Source: Lentzea atacamensis
Lineage (GTDB): Bacteria; Actinomycetota; Actinomycetes; Mycobacteriales; Pseudonocardiaceae
NCBI RefSeq assembly: GCF_003269295.1
Contig: NZ_QLTT01000005.1
Location: forward strand, 372,001-436,000
DNA length: 64,000 nucleotides
Reading direction: 5' to 3'
The notes under the pieces are model-generated. The model was not told where the DNA came from and searched no databases. It saw only the letters and a list, made by a program, of their open reading frames with translations. Position 1 is the stretch's first letter, and every line of letters starts with the position of its first letter. Of this stretch, positions 35,552-43,805 are shown piece by piece. A program made the translations under genes and the position numbers.

Positions 35552-36251
35552 GTCGACAATCCAGATCGCGCTCGTGCTGCCGGATCTCCTCGGCACGTAC
35601 GGCGACTTCGGCAACGCCGTGGTCCTCGAGAAGCGCATGACGTGGCGCGGTATCAAGGCCGAGATCGTGCCGATCAACTACGGCCAGCCGGTACCGGACT
35701 CGTGCGACATCTACGTCGTCGGCGGCGGTGAGGACACGGCGCAGACGCTGGCCGTGAAGCACCTGCGTGAGCACCCCGGCCTGCAGCGCGCCGTCACGAA
35801 GAACGCCGTGGTGCTGGGCGTGTGCGCCGGCATCCAGATCTTCGGCGAGAGCTTCACCCGTGCCGACAACGTCACCCACCCCGGCATGGGCCTGATCGAC
35901 TCGACCTCGCACGCGGGTGGCAGCCGCGCGATCGGCGAGGTCATCGCCGAGCCCGCGAACGGCCTCTTCGAAGGCGTGCTGACCGGGTTCGAGAACCACC
36001 AGGGCCGCACCGTGCTGGGCCCGTCCGCCCGGCCGCTCGCGCACGTCAAGGTCGGCACCGGCAACGACGGCAGCGTCGAGGGTGCCGTGCAAGGCCGGAT
36101 CGTCTGCACCTACCTGCACGGCCCGGTGCTGCCGCGCAACCCGCAGCTCGCCGACCTGCTGATCGAGTGGGCGACCGGCACGAAGGTCGCGCCGCTGGAC
36201 CTCCCGGCCGTGACCGCTATGCGGGCGGAGCGGGTGCGGGCAGCTTCATAA
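35544..36251 (+). CDS. gatD: Lipid II isoglutaminyl synthase, glutaminase subunit GatD
   Basis: 235 residues, a class I glutamine amidotransferase of the CobB/CobQ type. The catalytic Cys94 is in LGVCAGIQIFG (the same number as in S. aureus GatD) and His192 in YLHGPV. It supplies ammonia to MurT. ATG 35544 lies within the end of murT, indicating translational coupling. The 3' end overlaps the convergent tetR gene by 35 bases. Confidence 0.95.
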   Translation: MSESTIQIALVLPDLLGTYGDFGNAVVLEKRMTWRGIKAEIVPINYGQPVPDSCDIYVVGGGEDTAQTLAVKHLREHPGLQRAVTKNAVVLGVCAGIQIFGESFTRADNVTHPGMGLIDSTSHAGGSRAIGEVIAEPANGLFEGVLTGFENHQGRTVLGPSARPLAHVKVGTGNDGSVEGAVQGRIVCTYLHGPVLPRNPQLADLLIEWATGTKVAPLDLPAVTAMRAERVRAAS

Positions 36252-36840
36252 GCTTCTCCGCGACACCTGGCCAGATCACGGCCATCACGTACTCGGTCGC
36301 GAGCGCAGGTCCCACCGCGGGCCTGCGCTCGGTCCACACCGCGAGGCGTTCGGTCGCGCCGACGACGATCTCGGCGAACGCCTCGGCCTCCAGCGGGTCG
36401 ATGTCCGGTGTGAACGACGCCAGCACGGCCCCGATCATGTCCGTCTGCTGCTGACGGATGCCTTCCACCTCTTCCTGCGCTGACGGCACGGCCACCGCCG
36501 CCTCCTGCCGCAGCAGCGCCCACGACCTGCGGTGCTCGTCGATGAACTCGAAGAACGCGAGCAGTCCGAGCCGCAGGAACTCCTCGGGGCTCCGCGCGCC
36601 CGCGATCGCCGCCGCCGTCTTCTCGCGCAGTTCCGTGCGCGCACGGTGGATGCAGCCGATGAGCAGGCCCTCCTTCGAGCCGAAGTACTCGTAGAGCATC
36701 GGCTTCGAGACGCCGACGCGTTCGGCGATCTCGTCCATCGACGTGGCCAGATACCCCTGCTCGGCGAAGATCTCCTCGGCGACGGTGAGCATCTGCGCCA
36801 TGCGCTGGGCCTTGGGCATGCGGCGCCGCGGAGCAGTCAC
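36217..36840 (-). CDS. TetR-family transcriptional regulator
   Basis: 207 residues. The HTH (about residues 14-60) reads MLTVAEEIFAEQGYLATSMDEIAERVGVSKPMLYEYFGSKEGL-like, split here by convention. The C-terminal domain is long-helical. It is divergent from the Baeyer-Villiger monooxygenase, with two adjacent palindromes in the 77-base gap, so autoregulation and control of the monooxygenase are likely. It overlaps gatD tail-to-tail by 35 bases. Confidence 0.92.
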   Translation of the reverse strand: MTAPRRRMPKAQRMAQMLTVAEEIFAEQGYLATSMDEIAERVGVSKPMLYEYFGSKEGLLIGCIHRARTELREKTAAAIAGARSPEEFLRLGLLAFFEFIDEHRRSWALLRQEAAVAVPSAQEEVEGIRQQQTDMIGAVLASFTPDIDPLEAEAFAEIVVGATERLAVWTERRPAVGPALATEYVMAVIWPGVAEKLMKLPAPAPPA

Positions 36841-36863
36841 GAACGAAGTCTACCGCTCGTAAC

Positions 36864-36892
36864 TTACTTCGAGTAACCTACTGAGAAGTAGG
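36864..36892. promoter_or_regulatory. Twin palindromes, probable TetR operator
   Basis: TTACT-TCG-AGTAA (36864-36876) is directly followed by CCTACT-GAGA-AGTAGG (36877-36892). Both share the TACT...AGTA pattern. They lie midway between the divergent tetR and monooxygenase starts. Confidence 0.75.
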
Positions 36893-36917
36893 CTCAGCGA
36901 GCGGAGGGACGTTCCCC

Positions 36918-38405
36918 ATGCATCGAGAGACAAAAGTGCTCGTCATCGGCACCGGCTTCTCCGGCCTCGGCATGGCCGTCGAACTGAAGCGCCGCGGTGA
37001 GCACGACTTCGTGGTGCTCGAGAAGGCGAGCGACCTCGGTGGCACCTGGCGGGACAACTCCTACCCCGGCTGCGCGTGTGACGTGCCGTCGCACATGTAC
37101 TCGTTCTCGTTCGAGCTGAACCCGAAGTGGTCGCGGATGTTCGCCGAGCAGGGCGAGATCTGGGACTACCTGCGGCACGTCGCCGACAAGTACCGGCTCC
37201 GGTCGCACCTCCGCTTCAACACCAAGGTCTCCGGGGCGCAGTGGGACGAGGAGTCCAAGCGCTGGCACGTGACGACCGAGCAGGGCGACACGTACACGGC
37301 GTCCGCCCTGGTGGCCGGCGTCGGCGCGTTGCACATCCCGAACATCCCGGAGCTGCCGGGCATCGAGAACTTCGGCGGCAAGACGTTCCACTCGGCGCAG
37401 TGGGACCACGACTACGACCTGACCGGCAAGCGCGTCGCCGTCGTCGGCACCGGCGCGTCCGCGATCCAGTTCGTGCCGAAGATCGCCAAGCAGGCCGGCT
37501 CACTGAAAATCTTCCAGCGCACGCCGCCGTGGATCATGCCCAAGGCGGACCGCGAGATCAACGGCTGGGAGCAGAAGCTGTTCCGCGCCTTGCCCTTCAC
37601 TCAGCGGCTCTACCGCGATCTCGTCTACTGGATCCGCGAGTCCAGCGCCCTCGGGTTCGCGATCAACCCCCGGATCATGCGGCTCGCCCAGGGCATCGCG
37701 TTGCGGCACATGAAGAAGCAGGTGCCGGACCCGTTGCTGCGCAAGAAGCTGAAGCCCGACTACACCATGGGCTGCAAGCGCGTGCTGATTTCCAACGACT
37801 ACTACCCCGCGCTGGGGTATCCGACCGTCGACCTGGTGACGGACAAGATCTGCGAGGTGCGCGAGTCGTCCATCGTGGACAGTGCGGGAGTCGAGCACGA
37901 GGTCGACGTCATCATCTACGGCACCGGTTTCCACGTCACCGACTCGTTCGACTACCTCGACATCCAGGGCAAGGGCGGCGTCGACCTCGCGAAGCAGTGG
38001 CGCGAGCACGGGATCGAGACCTACTACGGCATCACGGTCTCGGGTTTCCCCAACCTGTTCTTCCTGCTGGGCCCCAACACCGGGCTCGGCCACAACTCGG
38101 TCGTGTTCATGATCGAGTCGCAGATCCGGTACATCTCGCAGTGCCTCCAGCTCCTCGGCAAACACCGCGCAGCGGAGCTGGACGTGCGACCGGAGGCCCA
38201 GCAGGAGTTCAACCGCGAGATCCAGGGCAAGCTCGCCAAGGGCGTGTGGACCCAGGGCGGGTGCAAGAGCTGGTACCTCGACGCGCAGGGCGTGAACCGC
38301 ACCGTGTGGCCGGGCTTCACCTGGCGGTACTGGATGCGGACCAAGCGCGTGCGCGCCGAGGACTACGTGCTCACCGCTGCCAGGAAATCTACGGCCGCAC
38401 GATGA
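36918..38405 (+). CDS. Flavin-containing (Baeyer-Villiger-type) monooxygenase
   Basis: 495 residues. The FAD Rossmann motif is VIGTGFSGLGMAVEL. The BVMO fingerprint F-x-G-x-x-x-H-x-x-x-W appears as FGGKTFHSAQWDHD, and the NADPH site as VAVVGTGASAIQF. The downstream VDVIIYGTGFHVTDSF and FFLLGPNTGLGHNSVVF are typical. It should oxidise ketones, aldehydes or similar using NADPH and O2; the substrate is unknown. ATG 36918 has GGAGGG ten bases upstream. It is probably repressed by the divergent TetR. The 3' end overlaps the alcohol dehydrogenase by 17 bases. Confidence 0.93.
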   Translation: MHRETKVLVIGTGFSGLGMAVELKRRGEHDFVVLEKASDLGGTWRDNSYPGCACDVPSHMYSFSFELNPKWSRMFAEQGEIWDYLRHVADKYRLRSHLRFNTKVSGAQWDEESKRWHVTTEQGDTYTASALVAGVGALHIPNIPELPGIENFGGKTFHSAQWDHDYDLTGKRVAVVGTGASAIQFVPKIAKQAGSLKIFQRTPPWIMPKADREINGWEQKLFRALPFTQRLYRDLVYWIRESSALGFAINPRIMRLAQGIALRHMKKQVPDPLLRKKLKPDYTMGCKRVLISNDYYPALGYPTVDLVTDKICEVRESSIVDSAGVEHEVDVIIYGTGFHVTDSFDYLDIQGKGGVDLAKQWREHGIETYYGITVSGFPNLFFLLGPNTGLGHNSVVFMIESQIRYISQCLQLLGKHRAAELDVRPEAQQEFNREIQGKLAKGVWTQGGCKSWYLDAQGVNRTVWPGFTWRYWMRTKRVRAEDYVLTAARKSTAAR

Positions 38406-39423
38406 CCTTCAGGGCGGTCCGCTCGTCCATCGCCTGGTAGCCCAGCGCGACGTCGTCGAGCGAGACCGTCCGGTCGAACACGGGACCGGGGTCGATCCGC
38501 CCGGCGAGCACGTCGGCCAGCAGCTCCGGCAGGTACGCCCGCACCGGCGCGACACCGCCACCGATGTTGATGTTGCGCCCGAACAGCTTGCCGAGCGGCA
38601 GCCCCGGCATCCCGTGCGGCACGCCGACGTACCCGATCGTGCCGCCGTCGCGCACGATGCCCATCGCGGTCTCCCACGACTGCTCCGTGCCGACGCATTC
38701 GAGGACGCACGACGCACCGAGGCCGCCGGTCATCTCCTTGATGCGCTCGACCGCGGCCTCACCGCGCTCGGTGACCTGGTCCGTGGCACCGAAGAGCTTG
38801 GCGATCTTCGCTCGGTCCTCGTGCCGGCCCATCGCGATGATCCGCTCGGCACCGAGGCGCCTGGCGGCGAGCACGCCGCACAGGCCGACCGCGCCGTCAC
38901 CGACGACCGCGACCGTGCTGCCGGGCCCGACACCCGCGCCGATGGCCGCGTGGTGGCCGGTGCCCATGACGTCGGACAGGCTCAGGAACGCGGGCAGCAG
39001 CTCCGGTGACGCGTCGGCGGGCACGCGGACGAGGGTGCCGTCGGCGAGGGGCACACGCACGGCCTCGCCCTGGCCGCCGTCGCTGCCCTTGCTGCCCCAG
39101 AAGCCACCTGACCTGCACGAGGTCTGCAGCCCAGCCTGGCAGTACGAGCAGGTGCCGTCGCTCCACACGAACGGCGCGATGACGCGGTCGCCGACCTGGA
39201 CGCTCTTCACGTCCTTGCCGACCTCCTCGACGATGCCGAGGAACTCGTGCCCGATCCGCTGTCCCTCCGCGCGCTTGGCGACACCGCGGTACGCCCACAG
39301 GTCACTGCCGCAGATGCAGGCCAGCTCGACCCGGACGACGACGTCGGTGGCTTCCCGAACGGCCGCGTCCGGCACCTCCTCAACGCGGATGTCACGGGTG
39401 CCGTAGATCGTCGTAGCCCGCAC
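38389..39423 (-). CDS. Zinc-dependent alcohol dehydrogenase (MDR)
   Basis: 344 residues of the medium-chain dehydrogenase family. The catalytic zinc ligands are Cys in ACICGSDLW and His-Glu in GHEFLG. The lobe that normally carries the structural zinc has C-S-Y-C-Q-A-G-L-Q-T-S-C. The nucleotide site is VAVVGDGAVGLCGVLAA. It probably oxidises alcohols or reduces aldehydes with NAD(P). It is divergent from the esterase gene and overlaps the monooxygenase tail-to-tail, but is not obviously co-regulated with it. Confidence 0.9.
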   Translation of the reverse strand: MRATTIYGTRDIRVEEVPDAAVREATDVVVRVELACICGSDLWAYRGVAKRAEGQRIGHEFLGIVEEVGKDVKSVQVGDRVIAPFVWSDGTCSYCQAGLQTSCRSGGFWGSKGSDGGQGEAVRVPLADGTLVRVPADASPELLPAFLSLSDVMGTGHHAAIGAGVGPGSTVAVVGDGAVGLCGVLAARRLGAERIIAMGRHEDRAKIAKLFGATDQVTERGEAAVERIKEMTGGLGASCVLECVGTEQSWETAMGIVRDGGTIGYVGVPHGMPGLPLGKLFGRNINIGGGVAPVRAYLPELLADVLAGRIDPGPVFDRTVSLDDVALGYQAMDERTALKVIVRP

Positions 39424-39533
39424 CGGGCGCCTCCTCTGCCTCGTTGCCCAACCGCCCCATCGTGCTCCCGCCGCGGCTTCCGCGCCGAATCGAGACGCTG
39501 TGGAATTGGTTACGCGCGCTTACGATCGACGAC

Positions 39534-40676
39534 GTGCTGATCAACACCGAAGGTCTCGTGCGAGCGCGCGCTGTCCGTTATGCGACGGCTTCCCGGTTCG
39601 CCGAGCCCGAGCCGCTCCCGTGGGACGGCGTGATCACCGAGGAACGCGGCCCCGCCTGCCCGCAGCCGCCGTCGGCGCTGGCGTCGGTGGTGGGCAGCTC
39701 CGTCGAAGGGCTGACGTTCGACGAGAACTGCCAGGTGTTGAGCGTGACCGCCCCTGCCGGCGCCTCCGGCCTGCCGGTGATGGTCTGGTTCCACGGCGGT
39801 GCCTACGTGACGGGCAGCGGCGAGTCCACGAAGTACGACGCCTCGCTGCTGGCTCTGGAAGGCGTCGTCGTGGTCAGCGTCAGCTACCGGCTCGGCATCT
39901 TCGGTTACCTGCGGGACAACCTGGGCCTGCTCGACCAGCTCGTCGCACTGCGGTGGGTGCGGGACAACATCGCCGCGTTCAGCGGCGATCCCTCGAACGT
40001 GACCGCGTTCGGGCAGTCGGCGGGCGCGGACTCCGTGTACGCGCTGATGCTCGTCTCCGACGAACCCCTGTTCCACCGCGCGATCCTGCAGAGCGCCCCG
40101 CTGGGTGCCCGCGGCCCCGAGCGCGCGGAGATGACGGCCGCCCTGCGCGAGTTCGTCTCCGTCGACGCCTCCACGTCGGTGGACGACGTGCTGGCCGTCC
40201 AGAAGGACGCCCTGTCGATGGCGAGCGCGCGCTTCAGCCCGTCCGGCGGCATGCCGTTCGGCCCGGTGCTGGGCGAGATCGACCTCGCTCCGGCGGCTTC
40301 CCGGATCGAGCTGCTCGTCGGGCACACCGCTGACGACGCCAGCCCGTACGTGCCGGACCAGCCGGAAGCCTGGGAGATCGCGACCGAGCTCGTCTTCGCC
40401 GGTCCGGCCCGTCAGCTCGCCGCGGACTGGACCACGGCAGGTGGTCAGGCCGCGACCTTCAACTTCAGGTGGCGGCCAGCGAACGCTCCCCTGGGCGCGT
40501 GCCACTGCATGGAGCTGCCGTTCCTGTTCGACCCGGCCGGGTGGTCGGGTGCGGGCATGCTGGCCGGGCAGGAGCCGGATCCCGTGCTGGCCAAGACCGT
40601 GCGGAGCCTGTGGACCGGCTTCGCCCGGAACGGGATGGACGCCCTGCCGTCGCGCTCGCTTGAATTGGGCGAGTGA
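39534..40676 (+). CDS. Type-B carboxylesterase
   Basis: About 380 residues. The esterase/lipase features are MVWFHGGAYVTGSG (oxyanion hole), VSVSYRLGIFGYL, LRWVRDNIAAFSGDPSNVT and the nucleophile elbow FGQSAGADSV. The length is shorter than the usual 480-520. GTG 39534 is preferred because VLINTEGLVRARAV matches the usual start strand of the family and TACGAT lies about ten bases upstream (possible leaderless mRNA). A longer frame reaches 39444. The stop overlaps the methyltransferase start (GTGA). Confidence 0.85.
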   Translation: MLINTEGLVRARAVRYATASRFAEPEPLPWDGVITEERGPACPQPPSALASVVGSSVEGLTFDENCQVLSVTAPAGASGLPVMVWFHGGAYVTGSGESTKYDASLLALEGVVVVSVSYRLGIFGYLRDNLGLLDQLVALRWVRDNIAAFSGDPSNVTAFGQSAGADSVYALMLVSDEPLFHRAILQSAPLGARGPERAEMTAALREFVSVDASTSVDDVLAVQKDALSMASARFSPSGGMPFGPVLGEIDLAPAASRIELLVGHTADDASPYVPDQPEAWEIATELVFAGPARQLAADWTTAGGQAATFNFRWRPANAPLGACHCMELPFLFDPAGWSGAGMLAGQEPDPVLAKTVRSLWTGFARNGMDALPSRSLELGE

Positions 40677-41434
40677 CCGACCGCGAGCGCTTGCGCACCA
40701 CGTTCGGAGAGGACGCGGCCCGCTACCACCGGGCCCGCCCCACCTATCCCCCGCAGCTGTTCGCGCGGCTCAGAGGTCCACGCATCCTGGAGATAGGACC
40801 GGGCACCGGGCAGGCCACGCTGCCGTTGACGCGGATCGGCGACGTGACAGCGGTCGAGCTGAGCCCGGAACTGGCGGCGGTCGCCCGCGAGCACGCGCCG
40901 CAAGCACGGCTGGTGGTCGCGAACTTCGACGAGTGGCCACTGCCGGCGGAGCCGTTCGACCTCGTGGTGTCCGCGACGGCGTTCCACTGGCTCGATCCGT
41001 CGACCAGGATGGCTCGGTGCGCGGCCGCCCTGAAACCGGGCGGTGCGCTGGCCGTGATCTCCACGCACCACGTCGCGGGCGGGACCGGGCAGTTCTTCGT
41101 GGACGTTCAGGAGTGCTACGAACGCTGGGATCCCGCCACCCCGCCGAACCTGCGGCTGTCGCCGGCCGAGGACATCCCCCGCGAGTTCGACGACAGCGAC
41201 CTCTTCGAGGAGCCCGAGTTCCACGGATGCGAGTGGGAGCAGGCCTACGACACCGAGGCGTACGTCGACCTGCTCCTCACGTATTCGAACCACATCGCGC
41301 TACCTGCCCGCGACCAGCTGATCGCGGACATCGCGCAGCTGATCGACACCCGCTACGGCGGCCGGGTCACCAAGCGGTACCTGACCCAGCTCGCCGTGGC
41401 GCGAGTCAGGAGCGCTTCGTCCGGCGGGCCATGA
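40673..41434 (+). CDS. SAM-dependent methyltransferase (class I)
   Basis: 253 residues. Motif I is I-L-E-I-G-P-G-T-G-Q-A-T, followed by VTAVELSPELAAVAREH (motif II Glu), FDLVVSATAFHWLDP and LKPGGALAVIS. The acceptor is unknown. GTG 40673 overlaps the esterase stop by four bases, so the two are coupled. The 3' end overlaps the wall-protein gene on the other strand by 29 bases. Confidence 0.9.
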   Translation: MTDRERLRTTFGEDAARYHRARPTYPPQLFARLRGPRILEIGPGTGQATLPLTRIGDVTAVELSPELAAVAREHAPQARLVVANFDEWPLPAEPFDLVVSATAFHWLDPSTRMARCAAALKPGGALAVISTHHVAGGTGQFFVDVQECYERWDPATPPNLRLSPAEDIPREFDDSDLFEEPEFHGCEWEQAYDTEAYVDLLLTYSNHIALPARDQLIADIAQLIDTRYGGRVTKRYLTQLAVARVRSASSGGP

Positions 41435-42077
41435 CCACGGCCGCACCGCCGGCGCCCACGAGCGCGAGGCCACCGAGGCCCAGCGGCAGGACGTCGAAGC
41501 CGGTGAACGCGAGCTCGTCGGCCTCAGCGGCAGTCGCGACCTGAGGTGCCGGTGCCTGCGGCGCGCCTCCACCAGGCGGTGGCGGCGGCGGGACCTCGTG
41601 CTTGGTCGGAGGCGGTGGCGGGGTCACCGGTGGCGTCGTCGGCGGGGTCTCGGCGGGCTTGCAGCCCGTGTGCGCCGGGTTCGTGCGGCCGATGCCGTGG
41701 TTGGCGTCGCACTCGTAGCCCTTGTTGGCGTCCGAGCCACCCGGCAGCTGGCCGGGCGGGTTCTTGTTGTCCGCCTTGCCGACGCAGCCCGCGCACGGCT
41801 TGCCGACCGCTTCACCGCCACCGTTGCCGTTCAGCGACGGCGAGCCGTCTCTGGTCGAGTCGTACGGACCGTGGGTGTTCGCACCGTTGCCGGTGAAGTC
41901 CGCATTGGACGGTGGTTGTGGCGTCGAAGTGTCCTGGGTGGACTGTCCTGGTGGGACCTGAGGGTTGTTCGTCACCCCGTTCCCCTTGCCGTTGCCGGGA
42001 TCGGCGAGCCCCAGTCCGGGGGCCAGCACCAGCGCGGCGGCTGCGGCGAGGGCAGGGAGAAGCCGAGTTGCATTCAT
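41406..42077 (-). CDS. LAXTG wall-anchored, Gly/Asn/Pro-rich surface protein
   Basis: 223 residues. A Sec signal ends near GLGLADPGNGKG. The mature part is low-complexity: a Gly/Asn-rich N-terminal half with four cysteines in K-P-C-A-G-C and Y-E-C-D ... T-G-C-K, then a proline-rich stalk (TPPVTPPPPPTKHEVPPPPP). The C-terminus has the sorting signal LAFTG, a hydrophobic helix and the basic tail RRTKRS. LAXTG is the sortase-E signal of high-GC Gram-positives. It should be covalently wall-bound. ATG 42077 lies about seven bases after TATATT (minus strand), suggesting a leaderless mRNA. Confidence 0.88.
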   Translation of the reverse strand: MNATRLLPALAAAAALVLAPGLGLADPGNGKGNGVTNNPQVPPGQSTQDTSTPQPPSNADFTGNGANTHGPYDSTRDGSPSLNGNGGGEAVGKPCAGCVGKADNKNPPGQLPGGSDANKGYECDANHGIGRTNPAHTGCKPAETPPTTPPVTPPPPPTKHEVPPPPPPGGGAPQAPAPQVATAAEADELAFTGFDVLPLGLGGLALVGAGGAAVVMARRTKRS

Positions 42078-42144
42078 AGTCTGAATATAGAGCGGCCTGT
42101 GAGCCGCGTTACATCGCTACCCACAGACCGCTTCAAAAAACACG

Positions 42145-43785
42145 CTACGAACAGGTGATGCGCGGAGACGCCCAGTCACCGTGGTCGGAATTTATGCCGT
42201 CACCGGCGTCTGTGATGACCAAGCGCAAATTCTCGGATTCGGAAAGTGACGCGGTGAGCTTCTTCGCCGGATCGGTTCCGGTCATCCGACCGGAATCCGC
42301 AACCTTTGTTGAATCCGCGTACATCTCGAAGACCACGGAGCCCCTGCCTGCGGCCACCTCGTCGTCGACACCGACGTCCACAGTGACCGACGAGCACTTG
42401 CGACCGAGGTAGAACTCGATCGTCGAGGCCGCGTGCGCACCGAAGCCCTTCTGGTGCGTCACACCGTTGATCGTCAGGGTCTTGCCGTCACCGGCCTTGT
42501 TGCCGCCGACGGACCTGTCGATCTCCACCGGGCCCCAGCCGTTCGTGGCCGAGGTCGCCTCGAACGCCGAGAGGTCGGAGGTACCGGCCGGCGGGGTCGG
42601 GCGCGGGCCGCCGTCCCCCTTGGACACCCGGTAGATCACGGTGGCGTGCGACGGGACCGAGGCCGAGATCGCGCCGGTCGTGGTGCGCGTGGACTTGGTC
42701 CAGAGATCCTTCAGCACAGCGGGACCGGACATGCCGATCTCGGACAGCGAGGTCGAGATCGTCTGCGTGGAGCCGGACTTGTTGAACAGCGCCACCGCCT
42801 TGTCGCCGTTCGCCAGCGGCTTCACGATCACGTCGACGCCGGTCTTGCCGGTCGTGCGGATGCGCTTGCCCTGCACGCCGAGCTTGTCCTGGTCGATCGC
42901 GATGACGTCCTTGTTTCCCAGGATCGTGTACGTGTCGGCGTTGACCTTGCGCAGATCCGAACCGATGAGCAGCGGCGCGGCCATGATCGCCCACAGTGAG
43001 AAGTGGCTGCGGTACTGCGTGGCGTTCATCTTGCCGTTGCCGACTTCCAGCATGTCGGGGTCGTTCCAGTGGCCAGGACCGGCGTAGGAATCAAGCACGA
43101 CGTTCTTCTCGTAGATGTCCATCGTGCGCGGCCAGGTGTCGTTGATGTCGCCGGTAGTGCGCCAGAGGTGGCCGGTGTCGGACGCCCACTCCCACGGCTT
43201 GTTCTGACCCCACTCGCACAACGAGAAGACGATGGGCCGGCCGGTCTTCTTCAACGCGTCACGCATCTTGCGGTAACGCTGCTTCGCGTCCACGCCCTGG
43301 TTGTTGCAGTTGTCGTACTTCAGGTAGTCGACGCCCCACGACGCGAACTGCTGGGCGTCGGAGTCCTCGTGACCCAGGCCGCCGGGGAAGCCGTTGTCCT
43401 TGTTGCAGGTCTTGGTGCCGGCACTCGTGTAGATGCCGAACTTCAGACCCTTGGAGTGCACGTAGTCCGCGACGGCCTTGATGCCGTTGGGGAAGCGCGT
43501 CTTGTTGGGGACGAGCTTGCCTTGGGCGTCGCGGGACTTCTCCGCCCAGCAGTCGTCGATGTTGACGTACTCGTAGCCCGCGTCCTTGAGACCGCGGGAG
43601 ACGAAGATGTCGGCGATGCCCTTGACCATCGCCTCGTTGAAGTCGGCACGGCAGTGAGTGGCGTTCCAGTTGTTGAAGCCCATTGGCGGGGTCAGCGCCA
43701 GACCGTCCGGTAACGCCTGGGCCGCAGGGGCGACCAGGACCGCACCGACCATCGTGGTCAGTGCGGCCAGGGCGAGTGTGCGCAT
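42145..43785 (-). CDS. Secreted GH27 alpha-galactosidase with NPCBM domain
   Basis: 546 residues. The Sec signal MRTLALAALTTMVGAVLVAP ends at AQALPDG. The GH27 domain is highly similar to the copy at 15857: LALTPPMGFNNWN, nucleophile Asp in YLKYDNCNN, acid/base Asp in HWNDPDML. It goes straight into a C-terminal NPCBM (GWGPVEIDRSVGG ... KGFGAHAASTIEF ... WASPRITC) and lacks the NEW3 module of its paralogue. ATG 43785 follows GGAAAGGAAAG. It lies about 20 bases after the GH95 gene, in the same operon, so galactosyl and fucosyl-type side chains are likely removed together. Confidence 0.93.
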   Translation of the reverse strand: MRTLALAALTTMVGAVLVAPAAQALPDGLALTPPMGFNNWNATHCRADFNEAMVKGIADIFVSRGLKDAGYEYVNIDDCWAEKSRDAQGKLVPNKTRFPNGIKAVADYVHSKGLKFGIYTSAGTKTCNKDNGFPGGLGHEDSDAQQFASWGVDYLKYDNCNNQGVDAKQRYRKMRDALKKTGRPIVFSLCEWGQNKPWEWASDTGHLWRTTGDINDTWPRTMDIYEKNVVLDSYAGPGHWNDPDMLEVGNGKMNATQYRSHFSLWAIMAAPLLIGSDLRKVNADTYTILGNKDVIAIDQDKLGVQGKRIRTTGKTGVDVIVKPLANGDKAVALFNKSGSTQTISTSLSEIGMSGPAVLKDLWTKSTRTTTGAISASVPSHATVIYRVSKGDGGPRPTPPAGTSDLSAFEATSATNGWGPVEIDRSVGGNKAGDGKTLTINGVTHQKGFGAHAASTIEFYLGRKCSSVTVDVGVDDEVAAGRGSVVFEMYADSTKVADSGRMTGTDPAKKLTASLSESENLRLVITDAGDGINSDHGDWASPRITCS

Positions 43786-43805
43786 GGGGCTTTCCTTTCC
43801 GAACA

